From a virus, in the IMG/VR virus record IMGVR_UViG_3300007760_000096, positions 1 through 23,114 of that record: a DNA stretch of 23,114 nt; one strand, given 5' to 3'. Position 1 is the first letter of the stretch. Every line of letters starts with the position of its first letter. Both the position numbers and the translations under genes were made by a program. Below are positions 1-7,234 of the stretch, one piece after another. The notes below the pieces were generated by a model. The model had not been told where the DNA came from and did no database searches. It worked only from the letters and a program-made list of their open reading frames with translations.

Positions 1-306
1 GCTAGACCATGTCGTCGAAACGCCATCCGCGTCGGTGTAAGTCACGCTCGTGATTGACTGCACCGGCGAGCGAGGTATCAGTAGTGGCAGCCGACCGACA
101 GGGAATGAGTCGAACGTGAAATCCCAAGTAGCCGTCACGGTTTGCCTGTTTGTGCTCTCCTCAAAGAACCGTCGCGCCGTTTCAATCAGCGACGTGATCT
201 GGGTATCGAAGTCGTTATTAGCGGACGGCAGGCCGAGGTGAGTCTTGACTTCCGCCATCGTCAACGGTTCGGTCGCGGCTGCTGTAATGAGTGTTTCGCC
301 GTACAC
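1..306 (-). CDS. Head-tail connector, gp6-like / phiE125 gp8 family (partial)
   Basis: The frame is open from a GTG at 306 to the left edge, giving 102 codons of the N-terminal part. It reads MYGETLITAAATEPLTMAEV, then a helical segment with THLGLP and QITSLIETARRFFEEST, then a strand-rich part with LPLLIPRSPVQSITSVTYTD. This order (early LT-AEVK-HL helix, a long IxTARxxxEexTxRQ helix, then a PxSPVqSITSVxYxD strand) is the pattern of gp6-like head-tail connector proteins, which form the adaptor ring under the portal. The gene begins two bases after the stop of the 308-496 gene. GTG is chosen because it is the first start codon after that stop and has AAAAGG nine bases before it. The position, directly behind capsid and a small basic protein, is the usual place for this family. 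The C-terminus lies outside the window. Confidence 0.85.
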   Translation of the reverse strand, partial: MYGETLITAAATEPLTMAEVKTHLGLPSANNDFDTQITSLIETARRFFEESTNRQTVTATWDFTFDSFPVGRLPLLIPRSPVQSITSVTYTDADGVSTTWSS

Positions 307-307
307 G

Positions 308-496
308 CTATTCTGCCTTTTTGGTTCGTCTTCGCGGCTTAGGCTTTGTTGCCGTCTCTGGTGCGACCGCTTCGGCTAACGTCGCCTGTTGCGTGTCAAT
401 CATCCGCTGCCCTTCAGCGGACGAAACCTCGATTACATCGCCCGGTGAGTTGCTGAACCGATCGCCCGCCCGGCCGACAAGTAATTTGATTCGCAT
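308..496 (-). CDS. Small basic-tailed phage head-region protein
   Basis: A 62-residue protein beginning MRIKLLVGRAGDRFSNSPGD and ending in a Lys/Arg-rich tail (PKPRRRTKKAE). Small proteins with this first half (short beta start, a PGD turn, then an EGQRMID helix) are common between the capsid and connector genes of HK97-like phages. Their role is not known to me. The ATG at 496 is preceded by GGAG about seven bases upstream. A longer frame starting at 589 would overlap the end of the capsid gene and run through the 521-553 hairpin, so it was rejected. The basic tail could bind DNA or the acidic inner face of the head, but this is inference. Confidence 0.75.
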   Translation of the reverse strand: MRIKLLVGRAGDRFSNSPGDVIEVSSAEGQRMIDTQQATLAEAVAPETATKPKPRRRTKKAE

Positions 497-520
497 AGTG
501 GACTCCAAAGAGGGGAGAAG

Positions 521-553
521 CCCGGCGACTGCGCCCGATACACAGTCGCCGGG
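521..553 (-). promoter_or_regulatory. GC-rich hairpin behind the capsid gene
   Basis: A perfect 11-bp inverted repeat, CCCGGCGACTG at 521-531 and CAGTCGCCGGG at 543-553, separated by an 11-base loop. It lies between the capsid stop (570) and the ATG of the next gene (496). In the transcript the stem is followed by CUUCUCCCCUCUUU, which is pyrimidine-rich but lacks a clean U-run. It could be a weak terminator, an RNase barrier protecting the 3' end of capsid mRNA, or a block to read-through of ribosomes. The stem itself is plain in the sequence; its role is inferred. Confidence 0.6.
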
Positions 554-569
554 TTCCCTGTCGAGTTGG

Positions 570-1934
570 CTACGCAGCAGCCTGAACAAGCAACTTCAGG
601 GCGCCCGCTTGGATCGTGTCGCCATCATGCCGCGAGAATGCGACAAATCCGGTTTGATCCAAGTCTCGATAACGCTCTTCGAGTCGGTGCAGACGGACGT
701 TCGATACGTCGCGAATGACATACTTCTCGAACGCGCCGAAAAGAACCGTTTTGGCGTCGATCGCCGCAGCCGATGCCATTTCCTGATTGACCACAACCGG
801 GAAACCAAAGAGCATGTCAGGCACGCCAGCCTGAACGCTCGGCTCCCACAGATAGCGACTATCGCCATCCTTGAGTTTGCGAACCAGTTTGAGAATCGCA
901 TCGTTCATCATGAACCCGACGCTCGACAGGCCCCGATAGGCCGGATCGACTGAGTGCGCCAGGTCAATGATCTCGTCGCCGGTAATGGCAGTTGCCGAAG
1001 CAGCAGTAACGCCCGTGCCCGCAGCCGTAACGATACCGTTTGGCTGACTCGAGCCGGTGCCGGTCGTCATGTGGGCCGCCGTGGCGCGTCCCAGTCGCTC
1101 ACCAAGCAGGCTCGCGATCACTTCGCCGAGATTGAACGCCGTATCCTCAAGCAACTCCTGGGAGACCAGGATAGGCTTGCTGGAATACTTGTAGGCGTTG
1201 AACGTCGTCACGCCGAACGTCGGATCTACCGACGCGCCGATGGTTGTCGCTTCCGCCAGCAGAGCGCCGGAGTTGCTGGTGTCATCGACAGTCGGCCAAG
1301 GAAGATCATTGCCGCTTGCCGTCCGCACGATGCGGCAGACCTGTCGCGGGCCGTTGAAAGCCAACATGGCTCGCTCAAGCTCATTGACGAAGCCCTCGGG
1401 CACTGTGTACCCGCCATCCGCTGCGGTGCCGACATTCAGCCCGGCACGCTGCTCGGGCATCAGCGGGCGACCGCTGCGAGACCAGATACCGTTGCCGCGA
1501 ATGTTGTCGAGCGACTTAAATCGCGCGTCAAATCCTTTCGACTGGTAGTTGATGCCAGTCAGGCGACAGGCTGCCTTATGCTCTTCGGTCACCTCGAGTT
1601 CATTGGCGTGTCGCAGCCAAGCCTGAAGCGATAGCCGCCGATGCTCGTCAGTGACCCCTGGCGAGTTCGCTCGGTCCTGCGGTTTGGCGTCGTCAAGCCC
1701 AGGCTTTCGCTCGGACTGTGAACGCTCTTGCTGCTCGGCGACTTCTTCCGCTCGAGCCCGGATGCCGTCAGCCGCGCGGGCCGCATCCATTTCCTTGCAA
1801 GCAGCGTTATACTCGTCGTTGACCTTGCCCCACGATTCCTTATCTTCGGCCGACCATTCGCCTTGCCGGTCAGCCAGTTCCTTGATCTTGGCAGCAAGTT
1901 CGTTTCGTGTTTCTTGCAGTTCTTGCAGTGACAT
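570..1934 (-). CDS. Major capsid protein, HK97 fold
   Basis: A 454-residue protein of the usual length for HK97-type capsid proteins that carry their own scaffold. Residues 1 to about 100 are charged and helical (MSLQELQETRNELAAKIKEL onward), typical of the N-terminal delta domain that is removed by the prohead protease. The mature part has the family features: a GGYTVPEGF entry to the N-arm, PWPTVDDTSNSGALLAEATT, the ISQELLEDTAF-like spine region (here LVSQELLEDTAFNLGEVIAS), LGRATAAHMTTGTGSSQPNG, a FMMNDAILKLVRKLKD helix and a VLFGAFEKYVIRDV strand near the C-terminus. The ATG at 1934 has a strong AAGGAGA site seven bases upstream. It lies directly after the protease gene, separated by a 149-base leader with a promoter-like site and a long hairpin. 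This gene may therefore be regulated separately from its neighbours. Confidence 0.95.
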   Translation of the reverse strand: MSLQELQETRNELAAKIKELADRQGEWSAEDKESWGKVNDEYNAACKEMDAARAADGIRARAEEVAEQQERSQSERKPGLDDAKPQDRANSPGVTDEHRRLSLQAWLRHANELEVTEEHKAACRLTGINYQSKGFDARFKSLDNIRGNGIWSRSGRPLMPEQRAGLNVGTAADGGYTVPEGFVNELERAMLAFNGPRQVCRIVRTASGNDLPWPTVDDTSNSGALLAEATTIGASVDPTFGVTTFNAYKYSSKPILVSQELLEDTAFNLGEVIASLLGERLGRATAAHMTTGTGSSQPNGIVTAAGTGVTAASATAITGDEIIDLAHSVDPAYRGLSSVGFMMNDAILKLVRKLKDGDSRYLWEPSVQAGVPDMLFGFPVVVNQEMASAAAIDAKTVLFGAFEKYVIRDVSNVRLHRLEERYRDLDQTGFVAFSRHDGDTIQAGALKLLVQAAA

Positions 1935-1972
1935 TTCGCCGTCTCCTTGATAGGTCGGCGAGATGCGGCACG

Positions 1973-2039
1973 AAAAAGACGGCAGCGGTTCGCCGACACT
2001 GAAATGATTAAATCAGTGTGCAACGAACTGCTGCCGTCT
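1973..2039 (-). terminator. Long leader hairpin with T-run before the capsid gene
   Basis: On the minus strand the 16-base arm AGACGGCAGCAGTTCG (2039-2024) pairs with CGAACCGCTGCCGTCT (1992-1977) with one mismatch. Inside it a second stem, ACACTGA (2019-2013) with TCAGTGT (2002-1996), closes a 10-base loop. The outer stem is followed at once by a run of T (1977-1973). This is the structure of an intrinsic terminator. It sits 38 bases before the capsid ATG and downstream of a promoter-like site at 2067-2094, so it may act as an attenuator or as an RNA-processing or stability element. Confidence 0.75.
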
Positions 2040-2066
2040 AGCGGTCGCTCGGTTCGAGTTACTACG

Positions 2067-2094
2067 ATCTTACGAATCAGCCCCTATCCGTCAA
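2067..2094 (-). promoter_or_regulatory. Sigma70-like promoter for the capsid gene (candidate)
   Basis: On the minus strand TTGACG (2094-2089) and TAAGAT (2072-2067) are separated by 16 bases. They match the -35 consensus at five of six positions and the -10 consensus at four of six. Transcription would begin near 2060, just past the protease stop codon, and run through the hairpin at 2039-1973 into the capsid gene. The site overlaps the last codons of the protease. It is a motif match only. Confidence 0.4.
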
Positions 2095-2722
2095 GTGTAT
2101 TTTCGATTTCCACGACTCGAGCCCTCACACGCACGGCCTCGCGTTCGCGCCGCATAGCAGCTCTCCACTCGTCCCGCTCGCTCCTGGCTTCAGCGATGTC
2201 GGTCTGCCGCAGGGAAGACGTTGAGGCATCGTAGGCCGGAAAGACAACCGGCCCGACTTCCCACAATTCGACCTCTCGAACTTCCCGAACTTCCACAGAT
2301 CGGCCATCTTCGCTGTCCTCGTCGGTCCAGTTAGCCCTGATAGGCACAAACATAAACGACGAGCCGCTAACGTCACCTCGCTCGATAGGACCAACGACCT
2401 GATCGCGCACCAGTTGCGTATCTGGTGCCGTGATCTCGTATCGAAGCCCAACTTCATCAACCGAAAGAGCGAGCGTGCCTGAAGTATTTCGGCCAAGCAC
2501 GATATTCACGTCATGGTTGAATAGCGACCGCACATCGTCCTCGGCGATCGCTCGATCGAAGGCACCTGGCAGGATGCGTTCGTAGGCGTCCTCCCATAGC
2601 CGAAACTGTGTACCCTCATCGTCCGCGTTGTAAAACACGGCGCCATAGCCTGATATCTTTCTGCCGTCGCCGTCTTCCCGCAATTCGACGGGCCGTTTAG
2701 TAAATCGCTTTGCTTTGGTCAT
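2084..2722 (-). CDS. HK97-family prohead protease (peptidase S78)
   Basis: A 212-residue serine protease that cleaves capsid delta domains during head maturation. Near the N-terminus the family's start is seen: RKISGYGAVFYNADDEGTQF followed by ERILPGAF. The catalytic His is in FNHD (His70) and the Ser in the GDVSGSSFMF segment (probably Ser122), the family's rGdisgmSFgF motif. VELWEVGPVVFPAYDAS (about 151-167) is the conserved VxLxEvSpVxfPAY strand, and the C-terminus is a charged helix. The start ATG at 2722 overlaps the portal stop by four bases (ATGA), so translation is likely coupled. Position between portal and capsid is standard. Confidence 0.95.
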   Translation of the reverse strand: MTKAKRFTKRPVELREDGDGRKISGYGAVFYNADDEGTQFRLWEDAYERILPGAFDRAIAEDDVRSLFNHDVNIVLGRNTSGTLALSVDEVGLRYEITAPDTQLVRDQVVGPIERGDVSGSSFMFVPIRANWTDEDSEDGRSVEVREVREVELWEVGPVVFPAYDASTSSLRQTDIAEARSERDEWRAAMRREREAVRVRARVVEIENTLDG

Positions 2723-4287
2723 CGAACCGACTCCTTAAGTTCCTCAGTGATAAACTCAGCCCGTTGCTCATGCTTCTTCAGGATTTCGCCAGCAACACTC
2801 GACAATTCATCCGCCTGGGTCCGGTTGAGTGCCTCGTTGAGTTCGTTGCATAGGGCGTCAAACACCAAGCTTTCTACGTCTGGATTGTCACCGAACGTCG
2901 CTCTGAACTGCTCTCGGTGCCACGCCAACCCGCCATCAACCCACTCGCAGAATGCCGTCGGCTTCTTCGCCTTGTGTCGTCCACGTTGGCCGATATTGAA
3001 TAATAGGCGCCGAACGTCATGTAGCGTGCGGTCTTCGTCCTCGCTCACTTCAGACGAGCCGCCGATGTCATCCTCGACGGGAATCGCAGGCGCATCTTCT
3101 CCGGTAGTATTGTGGTTCATCGGTGAGTAGTACACGTTGCCGCCGTCGCGCGGGTTCATGTTCTCGAATGACCGAACCTCGTTCACGCTCCAAACGCCCC
3201 ATTCTAGGCCGGTCTCGTAGACTTCCATTCGTGCTTTCGCATTCATTCGCAAGAGCGACTTGGTGTTGTGCTCGAAGAAATGCGATTGCTGCTGTGCTGT
3301 CGTTAGCAGCTTCGCCCAGCATTCGTCGGCGATCAGGTCGAGCCAGATCTGAATCGTCGAGTCTAGATAGGCTTGATTGTCTTCCGATTTCGAGTTGTAG
3401 CTGACCGAATCCGACAACCCCAATCGACTCGGTGACAGATTGAACCACCGAGCGACCTCCCGCACCTGGTCCTCTCGTAGCTCGTGATGCTGCGACTTCT
3501 GCGCGTCTACCGTCACATTGTGGAACTTCGCGCCCTCACGCAGAATCGCCGTCTTAAACCAATTGCCCTTGCCCTTGTATTTCTTGTACCATCCGGCTTC
3601 CAGATTGTCGGCCGCTTTTTTGGTGTAGTGTGGCGGGATCTCGAGCACGCCACCGGCTTGAGCACCGTTCGCGAAGAACTCGCTGCCAAACCCTTCAGCC
3701 GCCAATGCCAATCCCCATGAATCAGTCGCATGAGAGACCAAATCGCAGCCGCTCATGTTGTCGGTCGTGATGCCTTCGACGTGGATCACGTCCGAGGCTA
3801 ACAGCGGAGTCGGCTTGCCGTCCACAACAGTTACGAATCGCAACTGCCCGCTCTTACGCTCTGGATACGTTCGGTCTGGCAGGAGATTAATCAGCCCAAT
3901 CGGTTCGCCTCGGCCGTTACGATCGATAAACGCATAAGCGTTATTCCACAACAGCGAATGAACCATAAACCGTCGCCAGAACTTCTTAGCGGTAACTTCG
4001 GCATTTGAACGGCGCCGAACGACATTACTTGCCGGTACGCCTATCGCCTTCTCGCGAGACTTGGCATCAATCCGGCGGAACAAGTCGAGCGGCTGTTTGG
4101 CTATATCGCCAGAGATCATCGAGACTGCCTGCCAGACAGGCGCAAGGCTTAGCGCGTTCTTGTGCGTGACGTTAACGCCAGCACTAGACCGCGATCCGCC
4201 GAAGGCGTCATTCCACGCATCAGGATCTGTCAGCGACAGATTCGGATTCTCAAGCGATCGAGTCAGCCCTAAGAATTCGCTAATCAT
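2719..4287 (-). CDS. HK97-family portal protein
   Basis: A 522-residue portal protein that forms the dodecameric ring at the packaging vertex. Recognisable stretches are VTHKNALSLAPVWQAVSMIS near residues 40-60, SLLWNNAYAFIDRNGRGEPI with LINLLPDRT (about 110-138), the DVIHVEGITTDNMSGCDLVS segment, and REDQVREVARWFNLSPSRLG followed by YNSKSEDNQ, the conserved region where family members read 'gvPp.llg......ysn.eq'. After about residue 400 the protein has an acidic linker (PVEDDIGGSSEVSEDEDRT) and an extra helical C-terminal part of about 100 residues. That makes it longer than the roughly 400-residue core. The gene starts inside the last codons of the 48-residue membrane protein and overlaps the protease start. 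Confidence 0.93.
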   Translation of the reverse strand: MISEFLGLTRSLENPNLSLTDPDAWNDAFGGSRSSAGVNVTHKNALSLAPVWQAVSMISGDIAKQPLDLFRRIDAKSREKAIGVPASNVVRRRSNAEVTAKKFWRRFMVHSLLWNNAYAFIDRNGRGEPIGLINLLPDRTYPERKSGQLRFVTVVDGKPTPLLASDVIHVEGITTDNMSGCDLVSHATDSWGLALAAEGFGSEFFANGAQAGGVLEIPPHYTKKAADNLEAGWYKKYKGKGNWFKTAILREGAKFHNVTVDAQKSQHHELREDQVREVARWFNLSPSRLGLSDSVSYNSKSEDNQAYLDSTIQIWLDLIADECWAKLLTTAQQQSHFFEHNTKSLLRMNAKARMEVYETGLEWGVWSVNEVRSFENMNPRDGGNVYYSPMNHNTTGEDAPAIPVEDDIGGSSEVSEDEDRTLHDVRRLLFNIGQRGRHKAKKPTAFCEWVDGGLAWHREQFRATFGDNPDVESLVFDALCNELNEALNRTQADELSSVAGEILKKHEQRAEFITEELKESVR

Positions 4288-4426
4288 GTTTCACCAATCC
4301 AATCAAAGCCGCGATTGAAGCGAGCCAACCCACAGCGAGCAAGCCCCAGCGATAGTCAAACATCGCCGCCGCGCAAACGAACAGAGCGACACCCAATATC
4401 AGCACCGTTTCGCGTGCTCGTTTCAT
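4280..4426 (-). CDS. 48-residue protein with two membrane helices
   Basis: This short gene fills the gap between large terminase and portal. It starts at an ATG overlapping the terminase stop (TAATG at 4428-4424) and its TAG lies inside the portal start region. The protein begins MKRARETVLILGVALFVCAA and contains two hydrophobic segments, about residues 7-22 and 28-45, separated by MFDYRW and ending in LVKHD. The basic N-terminus suggests both ends face the cytoplasm. I do not recognise a family. The coupled start and stop overlaps on both sides argue for a real gene. A small membrane protein here could be a holin-like protein or could link packaging to the membrane, but there is no direct evidence. 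Confidence 0.65.
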   Translation of the reverse strand: MKRARETVLILGVALFVCAAAMFDYRWGLLAVGWLASIAALIGLVKHD

Positions 4427-6081
4427 TATCCGAATTCCAGTTCATTTTCTTCGTAGTAACTGCTTTGAGATTCAGCCGCATTTGCCAACGCTCGGCCCTT
4501 CGCCATCGCTAACGATACGGCACCGTCTATCTTATCCGCCGACTTGCCCTTGCTGAACTTAATGCCGTCGTCTCGCTGGTCGGCCGCACAATTCGCCAGG
4601 CACCACGTCAACACCTCATTACCATCGTGATAGACACGCCGCGCCGCGATGTCGTCTAATATGCCTTGAGTGCCTGCGGTCATCTGCTGCATGCCCTGCG
4701 ACACAGACACGACAGGAAACCCGTCCGCCACCAGCGGATTCACCACAGCGTCAGCATTCCACGGGTCGAAGCCGATCTGCTGCACGTTGTAATCGGCGCA
4801 CGCCTGCCGGATTATCTTCTCTATTTCATAATGGTCGATTCGGTTGCCTCCGGTCTCGGATAGCCAGCCGTCAGATACCCATTGCCGGTAGTGTGCCATC
4901 TGCTTCTTCTCACGCTCGGCAATCTTCTCTTCCGGGCACCAATACCACCCGAGGACATAGGCCGGTTCGTCTTCTGTCGCCTCGAAGTAGATCACAAACG
5001 CCGCGAGATCCTCGCTGCTCGCCATGTCGAGCCCAGCGAAGCAACGCCGACCTGATAAATCCGGCCGCTCGGTTGCGCATGCTTTCCAGTCCTCAATAGG
5101 CACAACCTTCTCGACTTGTGCCGTTGGGATGTTGAGCAGATACCGCTTGAAAGCGTTTTGCTTTGCTGGGCTGTTGGTCGCTTCGTCGTAGGCTTGCTGT
5201 ATCTTGTCTTCGGTCACTGTATGCCCCAGTGAAGGCATCGCCTTCTTCCATTGTTCCAGTTCGCCGCAGAGTTTCCAGTCGTTAATGCAGACCTCATCAG
5301 CCTGGGCGACGTAGGCGAATCGGTGTAGGTCAATTAGAGCCCCGCCTAGAATGCCCTTGGCGTACTGGTATTGCTCCCACCAAATCGTGGTTTGGTCGGC
5401 AACGCCCACCGTCGACACCGACAACATGAGTGAGTTCGGCCGAGCTGCTGACGCGTAGGCCAGGCCGTCGTAAAGTTCGCGAGACCGCTGGACATGAATC
5501 TCGTCGAACAGAACCAAGTTCGGGTTGATACCCTCGACGCCGCGCGAACACGCCTCGCCAGCCAACGCCGCATAGAATGAGTTCTGAGCGTGAAAGACAA
5601 CTCGCTTCTGGCTGTCGATCGGCTTCAGTCGGTCTTGCAGCGCCGGCGAGGTGCGCGCCATCGCCGCGGCTTCCCGGTAGATGATGCCCGCCTGGTCCCG
5701 AGTGTGAGCGACCCCGTAGACTTCACCGCGCGCACCGCTGGTCATCAGGAAGTAATTGGCGAGCCCCGCCGCAATGGTGCTCTTCCCCTGCTTCTTGGCA
5801 ACGAAGATGTCACCCTTTGAGTATCGGCGCCGGTCGTCTGGCCGCTTCCATCCAAACAGCGGCCGCAGAACCTCATCACGCTGCCACGGCAAGAGGGTGA
5901 ACGAGTTGCCAGCATGTTCGCCCATCGTGTGAGATAGGTAACGCTCGAAAAACGTGCAAACGTGGTCGGCCGCATTGGGGTCGAACCAGTAGCCAGCCTC
6001 GTACGCACGCTCGTCGCTCACCGTCCGAATCATCGGTTCGGTGTCGCGCTGCTGTTTCGGCGTTAGGCTGCGTTTTATCAT
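4426..6081 (-). CDS. terL: Terminase large subunit
   Basis: A 551-residue DNA-packaging motor with both expected domains. The ATPase has an adenine-binding region LLPWQRDEVLRPLFGW (about 63-78), a Walker A variant VAKKQGKST (94-102), Walker B LVLFDE (189-194) and the coupling motif SVSTVG (221-226). The RNase H-like nuclease has its acidic residues in GLDMASSEDL (Asp352), IGFDPWNA (Asp439) and KIDGAVSLAMA (Asp519). The nuclease cuts concatemers and the ATPase pumps DNA into the head through the portal. The ATG at 6081 is the first in the frame after the small terminase. Its TAGG ribosome site is part of the palindrome at 6090-6114. The stop overlaps the start of the 48-residue membrane protein. 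Confidence 0.96.
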   Translation of the reverse strand: MIKRSLTPKQQRDTEPMIRTVSDERAYEAGYWFDPNAADHVCTFFERYLSHTMGEHAGNSFTLLPWQRDEVLRPLFGWKRPDDRRRYSKGDIFVAKKQGKSTIAAGLANYFLMTSGARGEVYGVAHTRDQAGIIYREAAAMARTSPALQDRLKPIDSQKRVVFHAQNSFYAALAGEACSRGVEGINPNLVLFDEIHVQRSRELYDGLAYASAARPNSLMLSVSTVGVADQTTIWWEQYQYAKGILGGALIDLHRFAYVAQADEVCINDWKLCGELEQWKKAMPSLGHTVTEDKIQQAYDEATNSPAKQNAFKRYLLNIPTAQVEKVVPIEDWKACATERPDLSGRRCFAGLDMASSEDLAAFVIYFEATEDEPAYVLGWYWCPEEKIAEREKKQMAHYRQWVSDGWLSETGGNRIDHYEIEKIIRQACADYNVQQIGFDPWNADAVVNPLVADGFPVVSVSQGMQQMTAGTQGILDDIAARRVYHDGNEVLTWCLANCAADQRDDGIKFSKGKSADKIDGAVSLAMAKGRALANAAESQSSYYEENELEFG

Positions 6082-6089
6082 GTTTTTCG

Positions 6090-6114
6090 CCTAGGGGACA
6101 ATTTGTCCCTTAGG
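6090..6114 (-). promoter_or_regulatory. Palindrome covering the terL ribosome-binding site
   Basis: The whole gap between the two terminase genes is a near-perfect palindrome. The arms CCTAGGGGACAA (6090-6101) and TTGTCCCTTAGG (6103-6114) have one mismatched pair and a single central base. In the transcript it can fold back on itself, although a loop of a few bases must open. The only Shine-Dalgarno-like bases for terL (TAGG, eight bases before ATG) lie in the 3' arm. It could control terL translation, or be a protein-binding operator. Function is inferred. Confidence 0.5.
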
Positions 6115-6537
6115 TCAAACCACCTTGAGGAAGTCGCCCAAATCGTCCGTCTTTTTCTGCTCTTGAATCGCCAACTTGGCTCGCGCGACAGGCGTCAGGC
6201 CAAACTCGATTGCGAACTTCCGCCAGCATTCGCTATACGTTGAAACCGCCAATCGAGCGTCTTTGTCTATTGGGTCTCTCTCAGCCACGGACATCGCTGC
6301 TTGCCACAACGCCCAATACCGACACATTTGCTCGAGGGCATGAGAGTCGACTCGCTTCGCAATGCCCCATCCATCAATCTCACTCGTGACCTTGACCCAG
6401 TGCTCAGTCGCGATTTCGTTCAACACGGCGGGCAACTCAGGCAAACCATCAGCCGGCACCTCTGGCGGGATTTCACGGCGGGCACGGTTGCCCTCTAACG
6501 TCTTGATTTGCTGTGGTTTAGGTGGTCGACCTACCAT
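6115..6537 (-). CDS. terS: Terminase small subunit, P27 family
   Basis: A 140-residue protein that recognises phage DNA and brings it to the large terminase. The start MVGRPPKPQQIKTLEGNRAR is the hallmark 'GRPpKPtalKlleGNpgkr' of the P27 family. It is followed by a Pro/Glu-rich linker (PPEVPADGLPELP) and helices with EHWVKVTSEIDGWGIAKRVD, LEQMCRYWALWQAA and a final KFAIEFGLTPVARAKL segment, all typical of the family. Length matches. It lies directly upstream of terL and about 107 bases downstream of an HNH gene, the normal cos-phage packaging order. Confidence 0.93.
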   Translation of the reverse strand: MVGRPPKPQQIKTLEGNRARREIPPEVPADGLPELPAVLNEIATEHWVKVTSEIDGWGIAKRVDSHALEQMCRYWALWQAAMSVAERDPIDKDARLAVSTYSECWRKFAIEFGLTPVARAKLAIQEQKKTDDLGDFLKVV

Positions 6538-6644
6538 GTCGGCCTCGTTTCGCGAAAAAAGTTAGAGAGTCTGGGACGGTCTTCGGTAGTCGTCGGCCCC
6601 CAGAATCCGATGGCCCCCCGGTCGCGTCCCATTTTGAGACAGCC

Positions 6645-6986
6645 TCACCGGCCGCTCGCTGTCTTCCTATCGTGGTGTCGCTTACAAAGCCCCTGCCAGT
6701 TTGATCGTGCCCAAAACAGCATCTTGTCGCCTCTGTGTGGCTCGATGTGATCAACTACCGTCGCCGCTGTCGTCTTGCCTTCGTTCAAGCATGCTTGGCA
6801 CAGTGGGTTGTCTCTCAGGTAGAGGTGTCGTGCCTTCCGCCAATCCGCGTTGTATCCTCGCTGGTGTGCTGTCCCTCGTCGTGAGTCGTATCCGTTCCGC
6901 TTGCCACATCGGTCGCAGTTGCCGTTTCGTTTGATGCCGCCACATGGGCAGGCTGTTGGTGGTCGGCTAGGCATCGTTAGTCCCAT
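6645..6986 (-). CDS. HNH endonuclease next to the terminase
   Basis: A 113-residue protein with a Cys-rich N-terminal zinc site (C13, C15, C24, C27), the helix TAHQRGYNADWRKARHLYL, a CQAC pair (63-66), the catalytic VVDHIEPHRGD (Asp79-His80), the central Asn in SNWQGL and the closing CKRHHDRKT. This is the small HNH type found beside terminase genes in many cos phages (HK97 gp74-like), where it helps the terminase cut DNA. Two starts are possible. The ATG at 6986 overlaps the upstream gene by ten bases, and the ATG at 6974 has GGGA six bases before it. The 107 bases after the stop hold no gene; they are the first place to look for a cos site, but none can be shown from the sequence. Confidence 0.9.
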   Translation of the reverse strand: MGLTMPSRPPTACPCGGIKRNGNCDRCGKRNGYDSRRGTAHQRGYNADWRKARHLYLRDNPLCQACLNEGKTTAATVVDHIEPHRGDKMLFWARSNWQGLCKRHHDRKTASGR

Positions 6987-7225
6987 CGCACTTCAACAAC
7001 TGGCCCCGCTGCCTTATTCGCTTCACCACTGACCGTGTAGCCACTTTGCCGCAACCAAGCCGCAACAACACTGCGCCGACGGACAGGCACATCAATAAAC
7101 ACGCTGGATGTGCCGCTGTGAGCCGCTGATTTGATTTGCTTGGCGATGGTGACCTTGAATCCCTCCACCTCGCCGCTATTGTCCGAGGCGATTCTCTTTG
7201 CCTCTTCTGCCATCATGAGTGCCAT
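6977..7225 (-). CDS. Small phage protein of unknown function (82 aa)
   Basis: An 82-residue protein starting MALMMAEEAKRIASDNSGEV. It has a helical first half and then SVFIDVPVRRRSVVAAWLRQ and SGYTVSGE, ending in a short strand VVEVRWD. This beta-helix-'GYxV'-strand shape is often seen in small proteins of tailed phages, but I do not recognise a defined family. The ATG at 7225 has GAGGTG placed five to six bases before it, and the upstream gene's TGA lies inside that site, so the two are probably translated together. It lies between structural genes and the HNH/terminase group. Confidence 0.65.
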   Translation of the reverse strand: MALMMAEEAKRIASDNSGEVEGFKVTIAKQIKSAAHSGTSSVFIDVPVRRRSVVAAWLRQSGYTVSGEANKAAGPVVEVRWD

Positions 7226-7234
7226 ATCTTCACC

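Noticed and set aside
291-953. Long plus-strand open frame (220 codons)
   Set aside because: It is antisense to the capsid and basic-protein genes. The minus-strand frame encodes a clear HK97 capsid, and this frame has no family-like sequence.
954-1634. Plus-strand open frame (226 codons) opposite the capsid gene
   Set aside because: It is a mirror of the GC-rich capsid codons with no ribosome site or known motif.
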